Positions 1 to 14,192 of a stretch of 64,000 nt of DNA are shown piece after piece. The DNA is from Ustulina deusta. Taxonomy: Eukaryota > Ascomycota > Sordariomycetes > Xylariales > Xylariaceae. Positions within the stretch are counted from its first letter, which is position 1. Each line of letters begins with the position of its first letter. The DNA lies in contig JAJNNX010000042.1 in NCBI GenBank assembly GCA_023159155.1, positions 186,001 through 250,000 of the forward strand, read 5' to 3'. Below the pieces are notes generated by a model. That model did no database searches, had not been told where the DNA came from, and worked only from the letters and a program-made list of their open reading frames with translations. The position numbers and the translations under genes are program-made.

Positions 1-661
1 AGCTTGCTTGGCTGTTGGTTGGCTAACGGCAGCCTAGGCGGGTTACCTATGCTTACCTTACAGCTCTTTTATACTGCTAACAAGTAATGCCTAGTAGGTA
101 CTATACAACTATAACCTGTACGAAACAATAATATATTAATGTAAGGGCTATTGGGAGGGCAATTAGGAAGTAGGCGAGGTAGCATTTAAGCTTAGAATAA
201 TAAGTAGTTAAGTAGTATAATTTAGCTATATTTAGGGAGTGCTTAATAGCAATATAGGGCATTTATACAGCATTTATATGGAAGTTGTAGGGCATTTATA
301 GGGCAGTTATAGGGGGTTTATAACGCTTCCGAAATCCACAACGCTTCCGCAAGTAGGAAGCGTAATGTTTTACAGAAGCGTTGTGGTATCTACAACGGCT
401 CTTAACCCACTATATTTCCCGCGGCGGTAGTTTCTACTTCAAAGTCTCATCAGTGACGGAATGGTAACCGATATCACATGAGGTAGTAGGGAAACGAGAT
501 TTTTGACGAATTAGGATGCATTTCTTGGTATACAGCTCAACAAAGGGAATTGATTTGAGCTAGAAAACACGCCACACCACATAGCTCTCCTTTTCTAGAT
601 ATACACAGGCCGCCGCCTCCCTATTAGGCAGCTTCTATTTAACATGACCCAACCTAGCTCT
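1..661. other. AT-rich flank downstream of ATP2, no gene seen
   Basis: No coding region is recognisable. The stretch is AT-rich, with several near-copies of GGGCATTTATA around 255-320. It also contains an inverted repeat built on AACGCTTC (336-347 and 375-386), listed separately. The last part before 661 should contain the 3' UTR of the minus-strand ATP2 gene. The texture suggests a decayed repeat, but no element family can be named. Confidence 0.6.
336..386. repeat. Inverted repeat with 12-bp perfect arms
   Basis: CCACAACGCTTC at 336-347 is matched by its exact reverse complement GAAGCGTTGTGG at 375-386, with a 27-base spacer. Further partial copies of AACGCTTCC lie at 322-330 and inside the spacer. 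It could be the end of a small MITE-like element or a relic of one. No flanking target duplication was identified. Confidence 0.6.
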
Positions 662-2813
<2,152 letters not shown>

Positions 2814-4316
2814 CTTGAGAGATGAAGAGCTGCGGTTGTGGACAGGAAGGCGAGGATGGGTGATGAGGTTCTGCTGGGCAGAGGGAATGAAGAGATGGGA
2901 GGTCGACGAAGAAAAACCGCAACAACACTCCCACTGCTGCGAGCTAATTTAATCACGTGATGCCCACACTGGCCGAGGACTACCTGTCCGGACATGCGCA
3001 CCGACCAAGCCTAATCGGGCATCGGGGTCCCATTCGCTATACCCTCTACGACCATGTGAGCTCCTCAGCCCAGTTACCATCCATCGGTTGTTCTGAAGAT
3101 CTGGGGTCCACTTTGAATTCCATATTTACCCATAACCCCGATTAATAAAGAACAATACCTACATGCTGATACCTAGCTGACTAAGTAGGTAGGTACGGAG
3201 ACGAAGAATAAAAAAAGGATCTCATGAATTCCGTACCAGCCCCCACTGGGTTCAGTAAATAGTCAATCGACAGTAAATTGATAGTTGGAAATTTCCAATT
3301 GTTAAAAGCTGTTAAACGTTGAAGCGAGCTTGAAACTCACTAAAAGTGTTTAAGCCCATTAAAATAATGGCTACCTACCTGTATTAGGTAGCTACTGGCT
3401 GTATTGGCTACGGCTATATTAACGACTGGCTACGTTTCGCTATGTTGAAAATTATGGTATGTATTGGGATTGAACTAAAGTATTTGTATTGTATTCTAGC
3501 TAGCTATCTACTACTTCACTATTATATATAATTGAAATAGAAGCTGCTGTATTATTTGAATTGAAATAGTGGACGAAGCTACCGCGACTTCCGTTCGTAT
3601 ATGGCTAGATAGGTCCATCTAGGTGGTAGGGCTGTATTGGCTGCGAAGGGCTATAGGGTTTGGAAATAGTCAACGTTGAAGATTCAAGCCTTTTGGCGTT
3701 GAAATATGTAAGCGTTGAAGAAGCGTTGAAAAATTCTCGAAATTTTTTAAACGTTGAATCTCGTTTTAACGTTTATATTCATCAACAGTAATAAATTTCA
3801 ACGTTTTATTTAAATTATGGATTTCAACTATTGCCCAACAGTTTACGTACTCAACTCTGCTTGTTTTAGTACGGTACCTATCTCTGACAGGTGCGGACAC
3901 GAAGAATAACAAAACGATCTCATAAATTTTTTCTTCTTCGAATCATGTAAATGAGTTAATATTATGTTAACGCCGAAGAGGTCCCTATCCATCTTTATGC
4001 AAAGTACCTACATCCCAATAGTGCTAAGCAAAAGCTAGTTGTACAAGTAAGATGATGCCGCGACGGAATAACCAAATCAAGATCCATCCAAACTCCCGCA
4101 TCCTTATGAATAATGGTAGATAGTCCCGACTAGTCCTCGCGTTTCGAATTACACTGGGACTTTAGTACCCAGTGGACTGTGTGATGAAACCAGTTGCCCT
4201 GCACCGTCTAACTCCCACTCGTCATGACATTCTATGATTCAATCGTCCATGCATAATACATAACAGCTGGCTGGACAATAGTTCACAGGCCGATACCTAG
4301 GCCCAAGTCGACAATT
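2814..4316. other. Intergenic: ATP2 promoter side and AT-rich repeat relic
   Basis: This stretch holds the upstream region of ATP2 (from 2814 rightwards) and the 3' side of the SLY41-like gene. No gene is recognisable. Between 3191 and 3928 lies an AT-rich block bounded by a 40-bp imperfect direct repeat and containing a reiterated CGTTGAA heptamer (see separate entry). The rest shows the GGTAGGTA-type short repeats common in this genome. Confidence 0.6.
3191..3928. repeat. AT-rich block bracketed by a 40-bp direct repeat
   Basis: Positions 3191-3230 and 3889-3928 align without gaps at 35 of 40 bases. The common core is ACGAAGAATA, then an A-run, then GATCTCAT. The roughly 660 bases between them are AT-rich and contain CGTTGAA at 3317, 3674, 3697, 3713, 3724 and 3752, plus the reverse complement TTCAACG at 3797. 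No open reading frame or transposase motif was found inside. It looks like a decayed non-autonomous element or an old duplication; the family is unknown. Confidence 0.65.
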
Positions 4317-6123
4317 TCACGACGCAGCAGCCTGAATACCGTCTCCGGAGATCCAAGTTTTTTCCTGTTTGGTGCCAGGTACCAGCCAAGCAGCATTACT
4401 GCTTCCTCGCTGTCGGGTTCTACCGTTTTCGTCGCTCTTCTTAAGATCTTCGACTGGACCAGATCCGGAGACATGGCCGTTGGCAAAAGCATAAGGCATT
4501 TTGCCACCAGACATAGATGCAGGGCTGTCGTAGATGGGTCCTCGTTCGGCCGATGCGGATGTTACAGGCGTTACATTCAGTGGGAGCAATGGGCCATTCC
4601 CAACCGAGGTCTGGCTGAGAAGTTGGGCTCGGCGATCTGCCTTGTTGCTATCACTCGTCCGGTCATATAGATACAGTCCGACAAATGTAAGTGCGATCCC
4701 CACCGCTTGGACTGGGGTCGTTGGATTTCCGAACCATAAGATTGCCACTACAATGACCCACACCCGTTTGATTAAAGACGCAACAGAGTAGGTGACAGGG
4801 GACACCAGAGACAATAGGACAAATGCAAGAATGTTCTGACCAAAGTGGAAAGTTCCGTTGAAGAGGAACTCGAGAGTCAAGCGACCGTGGTCGAATGTGT
4901 TGGGTTTAGCAGACAGGTCTACTGACCCATCTCGGACAAAATCTCGAATCAAGCCGACACCTTCACTCCAAAACCAGATGGGAGAGGTGAGCAGGAATGC
5001 GAGTCCAGAGGAATAGCACAGTAAGTTCAACTTGTCCAGCTTTCGGGATTTAGCCTCTTCGCCTTGCGCCTCTGCCCTGGCGGCTTCGTTGAACAGTCTC
5101 TTGGAAAAGATATTTTGAGTGACAAATATGATGGTGGCCGCTAAAGCGTAGAGGATCCCGACTATTTCTCCCTTGAAAGTATGATTTGATGAGCAAGCCA
5201 ATGTGACACCGAGAGTGAGGGGCACGAGTGAGTAGTACGTCGCCCTCGGGTATCGAATATCGAAGAAGTAGCGATAGGCGAAGACAGTAAAGAGTGGCGA
5301 CAGGCCCTTGACAGTGTGGACCATCGAGACGGGAATCTTAGAGGTTGCCGTAGAACTGAAAAGATGGCCACCAACTTGAAAAACAGCCAAAGGCAAGGTG
5401 GAGTTTATTACATCTCTCGAGGGGGTTCGAATGGGGTTTTGTAGGGCGGGTATCGACGAACGTAATTTGGGGAATACGCTTGCTAGCCACGAAGACGTTA
5501 TGCAAAAGAATGCCACCAGAAAGAATTGTATCATGGTCAGCGTGGCGGGTTTATTGAAAGCATTCAAGATGGACTTGGAGGAGGTATTGGTCAGGGCGGA
5601 AGACATGTACCACATGATACATAGGGTCTACAAGCCGGGAGTGAGCTGATAAAGTAGAAGCTGAACAACGGCGGATGGCACTTACGATGAGCTTCGCGGA
5701 GACGGGAGCTTTCAGGGCATCGGCTATCTCGTGGGCATTCTGGCTGACGCTTCCCCTCCGCTCCCTAATAGTCCGAAAGGCGTCACCAATACTTTTCTGT
5801 GGACCATGCCCTGCTCGAGAGGGTAAAGGCGAAGAAGGTCCCAATGGACCCCATCTCACACCTCTAGCCGCGGCGGGCATCCAACGGTCTCCGTTTAGGC
5901 GGGCTCCGCCATTCAAACCTATACCATAACCATTGAGTCCGCCCGGGCTGAATGGCCGTCCAACAAGATTGCGCATGGAAGGGGCATCGATGTGGTCAGG
6001 GAACTTCTCGAGGCCCGAGTTCGCCTCACCATCCCCATCTCCCAACGCTGACAAGCTCTTAGGATTAGATCGCGAGACGGAGGACTCCCGGGAATAGGAA
6101 CCAGAAGTAGTCGAATGAGGCAT
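4317..6123 (-). CDS. SLY41: Sly41-like transporter of the triose-phosphate translocator family
   Basis: This is a membrane protein of the drug/metabolite transporter superfamily, TPT branch. Family members exchange phosphorylated sugars, phosphoenolpyruvate or nucleotide sugars across ER, Golgi or plastid membranes. Yeast Sly41 acts in the early secretory pathway. Exon 1 (5686-6123) and exon 2 (4317-5627) join in frame to 582 residues. The first ~145 residues are a hydrophilic, Ser/Gly/Arg-rich N-terminal extension. The membrane core starts around MWYMSSALTNTSSKSILNAF, a typical TPT opening. It continues with SKIPVSMVHTVKGLSPLFTV and ends near VGIALTFVGLYLYDR, followed by a disordered tail of about 110 residues. 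The gene is divergent from CUS1 across 1.06 kb. The substrate cannot be told from sequence. The ATG at 6123 is the first in-frame start with a long open frame. Confidence 0.85.
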
Positions 6124-7183
6124 GATAGGTGCCTATCGGACGATGCGACGATGTGACGAATCGACAGTGTGTGTATGGTAACGAGCGACAAAGGTGGAAG
6201 AAAAAGAAAGATCTAAACACGAGTTTCGGACAACCGAACGTTATAGCGTCATTGCTGGCGGTTTCAAATCGTGGCGGTATTATTGGTTGCTTGGGTGTTT
6301 GCGCTTGAATCAATGAACCAGTGACTTCAGGTACGATGACTGAGGGGTGGAAGTTCTCGACAGGGTTTTGCAATGGAGAAGAAAAGAGTGGATGGAAGAT
6401 GTTCCTCGAACCCTACCCAAATATAATTAATTGTACCTGTTAGGGAGTCGAGGGTTGCGCAATGGTATCCAGGTAGGTTTGATGATTAAACTCTTAGTGT
6501 AGTCCGGCTGTTGGCGTAATGCGGCAATGGCTGTGCTGCCAATCCCAGCAGATGGACCAAGCAATGCAGCACGCTACGAAAGGATTGGTTGCAGTGACAG
6601 CTCAGGTATCCGAGCTAACAGATAACTATCAAAGGTACCTAACTCCCAGTTCATGATAGGTAGTTGTTGGTGTACCTTGTACGAGGTGCCTGTTATATAA
6701 GTACATGGAGGGACATGACCTACCTAGACTCTCTGAAGCTTCAACTTAGCATCTGACTTAGCCTATAATTTTTTTCGCTGCGGCATACTTGCTGCATTAA
6801 GTACTTGCAGAGGAACGGCGACTCACTGTATATGTACAGTAATGTACAGATGATATCCAGTACGTACCTACCAGGATAAAATGCAGGTCTCCACTTCTTT
6901 TACCCCATCACCGTGTCGCGCCGCGCACCGTTCCATACCAGAACAGAGCTAATGTACCATCCCTATGCTTTAGTATGTAGGTAATACTCTTGCGGCTGAC
7001 TTTTATCTTCCATCGACCATTTGGACGCCAGCCTCAACTCGCAGCATCAACTCTACTTTTCATAAATGAGGCTCGCCAGCGTCTACCTTGTACCCACATC
7101 TTCTGTCTTCTGAACTTCGGAAATTGCAACTGTTATTGCTACCGGACAAGTTGAAGGGCGCATTTGCCCATCTCGTCGACGAC
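6124..7183. promoter_or_regulatory. Divergent promoter region, SLY41-like / CUS1
   Basis: This 1.06-kb interval separates the start codons of the minus-strand transporter (6123) and the plus-strand CUS1 (7184), so it must carry both promoters. Only generic features are visible: pyrimidine-rich tracts, TACCTA/TAGGTA repeats around 6640-7000 and no convincing open reading frame. No specific factor-binding site is claimed. Confidence 0.5.
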
Positions 7184-9046
7184 ATGGCGGCCCCCAAGAT
7201 GACCAAGAACCAGAAGCGGCGCGCGAAAAAGAAAGCCGACAAGGTAGCAAAAACAGAAGTGAGTTGCTTCCATCGTCGATAAGGTTGGCATTAATTATCT
7301 TTGACACCAATGCTGACCTTTACCCTCCAGGACGCATCGAAAGCGAGCGAGACGCCCCCAGCCGAGTCGAGCGAGCACGAGTCCGAGGCCCCCAACGATG
7401 CTAAACAAACGAATGGCGCATCCGATCTCGAAGTCAAGAAGGGTTCTACTACCGTAGATGCATTTCCTGCTGATGGCCCCATAGACGGGTACGACCTCGA
7501 TGCCGAAGATCCCGCCTTTTCCATGTTCAAGGATATTTTCACCAAGTTTGGCGCATCGGCCGATGACAGTGATGCCGTCGCCAAGGAAGCCAACGCCGGA
7601 AACCAGGGTGAGGTATTTCATGACGACGATGACAACATACCAGATGAGGACGACGAGACCCAGTCGACACAGAATAAGCTTTCCAAAAAGAAACGGAAGA
7701 TGCTCAACAAGCTGTCTATCGCCGAACTCAAGGCCCTGGTCAAGAAACCCGAGGTCGTTGAATGGCACGACACATCCTCATCCGATCCTCGCCTGCTCGT
7801 GCAGATCAAGGCCCAGCGCAACGTTGTCCCCGTGCCCTCTCACTGGTCCCTCAAACGAGAATATTTGTCGTCTAAGAGGGGTATTGAAAAGCCCGCCTTC
7901 AAGCTACCCAAGTTTATCGCAGATACCGGCATCTCGGAGATGAGGGACGCCGTTTTGGAGAAACAGGCAGAGCAGAGCCTCAAACAAAAACAGAGAGAGC
8001 GGGTTCAGCCCAAGGTGGGCAAACTCGACATCGACTACCAGAAACTCTACGATGCCTTCTTCCGATTTCAAGATAAGCCGGTGCTTACACGTTTTGGTGA
8101 GGTGTACTATGAGGGCAAAGAGTACGAAACCGATTTACGGCATCTACGCCCTGGGGAGCTGAGTGATGGCCTTAAGGAGGCCCTCAGTATTCCTCCCGGA
8201 GCACCTCCGCCGTGGCTCATCAACCAGCAGCGCTTCGGTCCCCCACCCTCATATCCTTCCCTTCGTATCCCCGGGCTAAACGCTCCTATACCACCCGGGG
8301 CGCAGTGGGGCTTCAATCCAGGCTGTTACGGCAAGCCCCCAGTAGATGAGTACAACAGACCGTTATTCGGCGGTGATATCTTTGGTATTATGCAACCGAA
8401 CCAAGCCGCCCCGCCCTCCGGCGAACCGATCGAGCGGACTTTGTGGGGCGAGCTACAAGAACCAGAGGAGGAGTCTGAAGATGAGGAAGAGGACGAAGAC
8501 GAGGATGAGGATGAAGAAGATGTTGGGGCAGGCCTACAGACACCTTCTGGCTTGGAAACCCCAGGAGGCATTACAAGTACCGTACCAACCGACTATGGTA
8601 CCCACACCGAATCTGTCGCCGGAGAAATGGATCTCCGTAAACAGCGTCGTGGATATGAGACAGAAGAGAGCATGCACCCCCGCGCAGCATATACAGTTCT
8701 CCAGGAGAGGCAGTCGAGAGCAGAGGGCTTCTTTGGCAGCGATCGTGTGTACGATATGAAGAATGCTAGTGATATGCGTGTTCTAGGTCATGACGATGAC
8801 AGTAGCAGGAAGCGCAAGAAGCCAGGTGACGTGGATGTCTCTTTTGACCCAGATGCATTAGGCGATGGCATCAGCAAAGACGAGATGCAACGGAGGTTCG
8901 AGGAAGGAAGACGCGAGGACGGAGTCGGCGCTCAGTGGAGGAGGGAGGAAGGTTTGGATGAGATGATTGCGAATGAAAGTCGGAAGAGAATGAAGCGGGA
9001 CGAGGAGAAGCGAGAAGAGAAGAAGAAGAGTAAGTATAGGTTTTAA
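7184..9046 (+). CDS. CUS1: Splicing factor 3b subunit 2 (Cus1/SF3B145)
   Basis: This is a U2 snRNP component of the SF3b complex that stabilises U2 at the intron branch point. Exon 1 (7184-7258, 25 residues, strongly basic KNQKRRAKKK) joins exon 2 (7331-9046) in frame to 596 residues. A long conserved core covers about residues 155-285 (the DUF382 domain, including KALVKKPEVVEWHD, VPVPSHWSLKREYL and IDYQKLYDAFFRFQDKP). It is followed by a PSP-type Pro-rich segment (PPPWLINQQRFGPPPSYP ... YGKPPVDE) at about 315-365. This order and wording match human SF3B2 closely. Downstream is an acidic Glu/Asp run at about 400-423, and the C-terminus is a charged Arg/Lys/Glu coil. It is probably nuclear and essential, and is transcribed divergently from the transporter gene. 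Confidence 0.97.
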
Positions 9047-9369
9047 AAGGTGTAAATTATTAATTATTAACAGGGCGCTCTAATTGCCTTGAGGTGGATT
9101 GATTTTATTGAGGCATCATACCATGTCTCACCCCGGTGGTCAAAGTTGAGAAATTGATCATTGGTTTTACTATGACTTATTTCAAGTAGATGACTCTCGA
9201 TACAGACCGTCGCCATCCTAAAATTCTCCCACTTCCCTTGCTCTTGGAAACGTCGTACGAACGCACGTCATGACCCGGCATCTGCCTGATGCCGAGCAAG
9301 CCCAGCTTTAATCCAAGCATATCAACACTACCTTACCCCCGACCCGACACTAAACCGCCCAGCCTTTCG
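9047..9369. other. Convergent 3' intergenic spacer
   Basis: This 323-bp spacer lies between the stop codons of the plus-strand CUS1 and the minus-strand permease gene. It should carry both 3' UTRs and polyadenylation sites. The TAATTATTAA just after the CUS1 stop is AT-rich as expected for a 3' end. Nothing else is seen. Confidence 0.5.
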
Positions 9370-12293
9370 TCACTCACCAACGATGCCCTCTGCCTGCTGC
9401 TTCTGTGCGCCTTCCGTCCCAGCGACGAGCGTCTCGATCTTGGTGGACGCGAACTTACGCGCTGGTACTTTATTTTCGAAGAGGATGTCAAGCTCCGCGT
9501 ACGTACGGCCTTTCGTCTCAGCTAGATTCCCACATTCACCCAGTTAGTCACTTGCTTGGGGCCCAACAGGAAGAGTTTTATTAGCAGGGGGAAGAAGGCT
9601 CAGAAGAAATTAAAATAAAAAGGGGGGGAGGGCTCACGCAGTCGAAAAAAGACATAAGTAGTAAAGATAGCATTGATGCCAGCCCAGAAGAAGCCGGACT
9701 TGAGTCCCCAGTTCCACTCGTCGGGGCTGAGCTGGCGGTAGCTGACGATGTTCACGAAGGCGATGTTGATGGCGTTGTACGCGTTGCGCGCGAGGATGAT
9801 GCTCTTGGCGCGGAGACGTGTGGATGGGATCTCGGACACGATCGTGTACACCACGGGGCCAATGGAGAAGTTGGCCGTCGCGCTCAGTAGGATCACCAGC
9901 GTCCCTGCTGCCCAGGCCTCTGCTGTGCTGGGCGGTGTGTGGATCCCTAAGAAGCCGATTATGCTGTAGTTAAGGAAGGCGGTGAGGTTAGTTGATGTCC
10001 TTCGTCTATTTTCTCGTCATACTAGTGCTTGGATTTATGGACTTGGAGGGTCAGGGTGAAGGAATGTAGGATGAGGGAGTGGTGGAGGTGGTGGTGTACG
10101 TGGGGATACAACAATAAGGAGGTGAATGATAATGATTCTGCAAGAAGAAAGAAAAAAGTCAACGTAGAGAAGGCGACGAAACTCACAGCAAAAGCACGAA
10201 AATGGCACTCATGCCACTAAACATAAGCGTCTTCCGCCCAACCTTGTTAAGAACAAACCAACTGGTGACGGTGCCGACGAAATTAATAGCGTCTTTCCCC
10301 CAGCTCAGTTTAAACGAATCACTGTCCGAGATGCCGGCCTGTTGGTAGAAAAACGTAGACAAACCGCCCAGCGCCGTCCCGGACAACGTCTGCGCCAACC
10401 ACGTCATACAGACGATCTCTGTGCGTCGTAGGTTGACGCCCTTGAAGCAGTCCGCGTAACTCGTTCCGGCTGCGATTTGCTTTTCCATCTCGTCGGTGTA
10501 GACCATCACTATCACGTTTATGAGAACAAATACATATCTGACGTCTGTGGATCCAAGTCTTTCGAACTCATCGGTGCTGGCCGGGGATATAAGGGGGAGG
10601 GGGAGAGAGAGAATCGAAAATAGAAACTTACAAGCCAGAGTAGCATCAGCCTCACGCTGCGAAAACCCGGAACTTCGCGCGAGTCTTTTTAGAGACGCCT
10701 CCGCCCTATCCTTCTTCCCATACCGGATGCACCACCAAGGCGACTCGGGGGCCAAGTACGTGCCAATGGCAATAGGGATAGGCCAAACCCACTGTATAGC
10801 AAAGGGAATCTTATATCTATCTCAAGTTTTCCGCATCAGCCCCATAATAATTTCCCTAACCAACGCACTATAGAGTGAAGAGTTGAATAGGCAGGTAGAT
10901 ACTTACCCCCAAACATCTGTGCGAGACTCAAGACCGACAAGGACACCCGACGAGATGAACTGCCCTATGATCCAACACAAGTTGACGAACGCGGTGAGGT
11001 AGTGCCGCAGGGGCACGGGGCAGACCTCCGCCGCATACGCCGTCGTCATTGTCTGGAAGACGCCCCACGCCATGCCCTGGAAGAGCTCGCCGACGAGGAA
11101 CACGGTGAGATTCCCCGCGAAGAACGGGAAGAATATGAATCCGGTCACGGCCACCAGCGCGCTGATGATTGTCCAGCGGTAGCCCCAGCGCTCGGACACG
11201 ACGCCGGCGAACTGCGCGCGGATAGAGAAGTGCAGTGTCAGCCGAGCTTTCGTAGAGGAGGGATGCGAATTATGGGATTCGCCTGCCGTACCTGTAGTCC
11301 GATGATCTCGCCCACGTTCGTGGCGCCCGAGATGCCGTTCTGCCAGCTCGCCGAGATGACACGGTCGCCGTTCGGCGCCACGACGCCAAATCTATCCTTA
11401 AACGCCGGGTACGCGAGGTCTGCGGGGAGGAGAAAATGAATAAGTATTTGCATCTCATCGCCCGTCGTTGGGACATCATTATTCATGGATCAGGGATGTC
11501 GGCTTACACTGAATGCTCCGAGTTAGTTCTCGGGATTTCAAGGGTGATATCAATATTTTTCCCCCTGACAGTAGAAAGGTTTCAAGGCACGATTCTTGGT
11601 CCAAAACAAGAAGGGGGAAGTGACACCAAGGATTACTCACCGACCCAACAACGGCTGTCTGGTAGCCCTCCATGATCAGACAGGAGGATAGCAACATAGA
11701 CCAGCCAATGGCTTTCGGGTAGACATGAAAGGCATGGCGAAGCGTCACTGTAGATCATGATGCATTTTAGCCAGACGAGAATTAATCCTTTAAACAAAAA
11801 AAAAGGAAGCTGTCGAGAAATACGAATCCGTACTCCCTTCCGTCCGTCCGTCCACACGATAGCTTCTCAAACACCAGCGGGAGGAACAGACAAAGACCAC
11901 AAGTCATCAAATACAGCCGAAATACAAAAATATACGGGGCAACTTACTTCCGCGCTCCCTCTCATTCGCCTCGTCGGCCTCATTCACAAGCGTCTGTACG
12001 GTACAATCTCAGCCCAAAACACTTTTTCTCAGCCAATCCCCTCTCTCTCACCCTCTCTCCTCCCTTCATCCACGGAAAGAACAGGATGTAGTTACCATGA
12101 AATCCTCCACGTTGTCCGCGATGCGCGCAACAACAGCCGCATCGATATGAGCCGAATGCACCTGCCGGCCGGTCTCGACATCCTTTTCGAAATCCCGCTT
12201 CTCGCTCATCGTATCCTGACGAGCGACAGACCCCGTCTCGATACCATTGCCCTGCTCCGAAGGGCGAGCGTCGTTATCTGCAGGTCGTCCCAT
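9370..12293 (-). CDS. MFS alpha-glucoside (maltose-type) permease
   Basis: This is a plasma-membrane sugar:proton symporter of the major facilitator superfamily. Its closest resemblance is to fungal maltose/alpha-glucoside permeases. Nine exons give about 590 residues: 12096-12293, 11948-11993, 11637-11747, 11292-11419, 10907-11211, 10632-10816, 10187-10508, 9638-9963 and 9370-9521. Landmarks in order are YPKAIGWSMLLSSCLIMEGY (first transmembrane helix), SERWGYRW, LAPESPWWCIRYGKKD before the central loop, NKVGRKTL, PSTRLRAKS and the C-terminal PETKGRTYAELDILFENK. These are classic sugar-porter motifs. The exon 3 donor is uncertain: the strong GTGAGT at 11640 leaves the wrong phase, while the GTAATC at 11636 keeps the frame. 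There is no alpha-glucosidase neighbour, so the substrate is inferred from family only. Confidence 0.9.
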
Positions 12294-14192
12294 GTTTTTT
12301 TGATCTGTCTTGCTCTCTATAGGCGAATTGGAAGCAATAGGACAAGTGAGGGAGGGGGTCGTGCTAAAGTTTTACTTCTTATTCCCTCAATAACCTAAAA
12401 AAATAAGCGACCTGGAGCAAAGCATCAAGCGGTGACAAAACAAAGCACGCGGGGAATAAAACAACCTACCGTCTTATGTCTTATGGCTCGCCGTTCGCTG
12501 ACCTTTGTACCTATATGCCCGCCTGCCTACTACATCGAGGTAAGTAAGTTCGCGTCGACGACCGACGGGCAAATGGCAAACGGTCTACGCTTATAAGTGG
12601 TCGGTAAAACGACAAAGAACCCAATCCAATGTTACCTTCCATCCGCACGTACCCCGACCGGCTGGTTCCAACAGTAGCATCTAGACCTGGGGGATTGGCA
12701 CATGATGATCCCCAACAAAGGGGCGGGAAAGACAGACCCCTGGTGTGACGCCGGCCTGGGTGCGGGGTTATCTTTCAAGTGCCTATCTATTCACCACCTA
12801 TGATGCCCACACATCGCTACAATCCACAACGATACGGTGGGACCGGAAGCATGCAATACGACTTCGTTCCTACCACCACCGCGTGTTATGATTGTGCCTC
12901 TCGACTTGGTCTAATCATGTGTGTATAATCTATTTATGTTGCATAGGTACCAGCTCTGTTCCCACTGCGTCCAACTCCTGGATATGACAATACTGGTAGG
13001 TAATCCCCACCACGGCAGCCAGATAATAATAATAATAATACACCATTTATCTACTCGCCAGAAACCCGGTCATCTGGTGTACTGATGATGCAGTACCTAT
13101 AGTCCCTATAATATGTAGCATCGCTCGAACAGATCAGAGGAAAGTGGGGGAAAACCTCGAAGAAGTCGAAAACGGACCTCACGTGACGAGCCGTTGCATA
13201 GGTATATACTTACCTACCTACTTAGTATATAGACAATGTCTGTATGTGGTCATTTTTCTACATTATCATACCAGTGAATTATCCCCATCATCACGTCGTC
13301 GAAAGCGATATTAATTGTCATGTACGCTGGGGCCAAGGACCCGGTTTCCGGAACAAAGCTTGCTGATTTGAGAGCTCTGTTTATCCTACAATGCCAAGCC
13401 GAGGCAAACAAAATACCAAAAACCCCGAGCGCGATGGATGTTTATAAGATGTCGTGAAAAGTAAACTTGTGGGTACATGACGCATTGAGAGCGCTCGATA
13501 GTTCGTTCTATAGTCAATAATTTGGGCTGGATCACCCTCTCGTATGGTGATATAACCCCAACAGCAATAAATATTACCTCTGGGGTAACACGGAACTGCT
13601 GTAATATGTAATGTGGTTGTTTGTTAGACGGGATGAGATGGCCCAAATACGTTGTCTATGAAAAAAAAGGTTGTAAGAGCTACGTAGCTGATTTAAGTTA
13701 TTCTTGGGTTGCATGTCTCTCTTCTCGGTTATTTAAACTAGAATAACAAGCTTCTGGCGTAAATAAAGGACGTGCAAAGAAAATACTTTAGGTAGGTGAT
13801 TTCTTGTCTTTTAAGTACAAAGAGATATGTCTACCATGGTTTTTGCTCCCAATGATGGGTAAATTAAAAACTATTCGGCCATTATTTTCTGAATCGTTTG
13901 TTATTTGCTATATTGTGCAAGGTCAAAGTTCTGCTGCGCTTTATATCCTCTAGCAGCCCTCCGAACGCACTCCAACCCTTCGTCCCTCAAGCTATCCCAT
14001 TAGATATGATACATATTTACAATCGTCATTGATCTGACTGCTAGAGCTTGAACCTTCACGTACCATCTCTACACGATCGTGTATCACGTTGAACTCCAAG
14101 CATGGGCTAGTCCCCTTTAGCTATGTTATGGGAAGCCACGAGTAGAGGTCAAGACTTGGTACTATTTCCGCAACTAAGCAAAGCAGAGTATC
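12294..14192. other. Intergenic: permease promoter side and SUZ12 3' side
   Basis: This 1.9-kb interval contains no recognisable gene. The portion next to 12293 must include the permease promoter. An (ATA)n microsatellite of about six units sits at 13023-13040. Several TACCTACC-type repeats occur near 13200. Open frames here are short and lack recognisable motifs. Confidence 0.5.
13023..13040. repeat. (ATA)n microsatellite
   Basis: A run of about six ATA units in intergenic DNA upstream of the permease gene. Confidence 0.85.
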
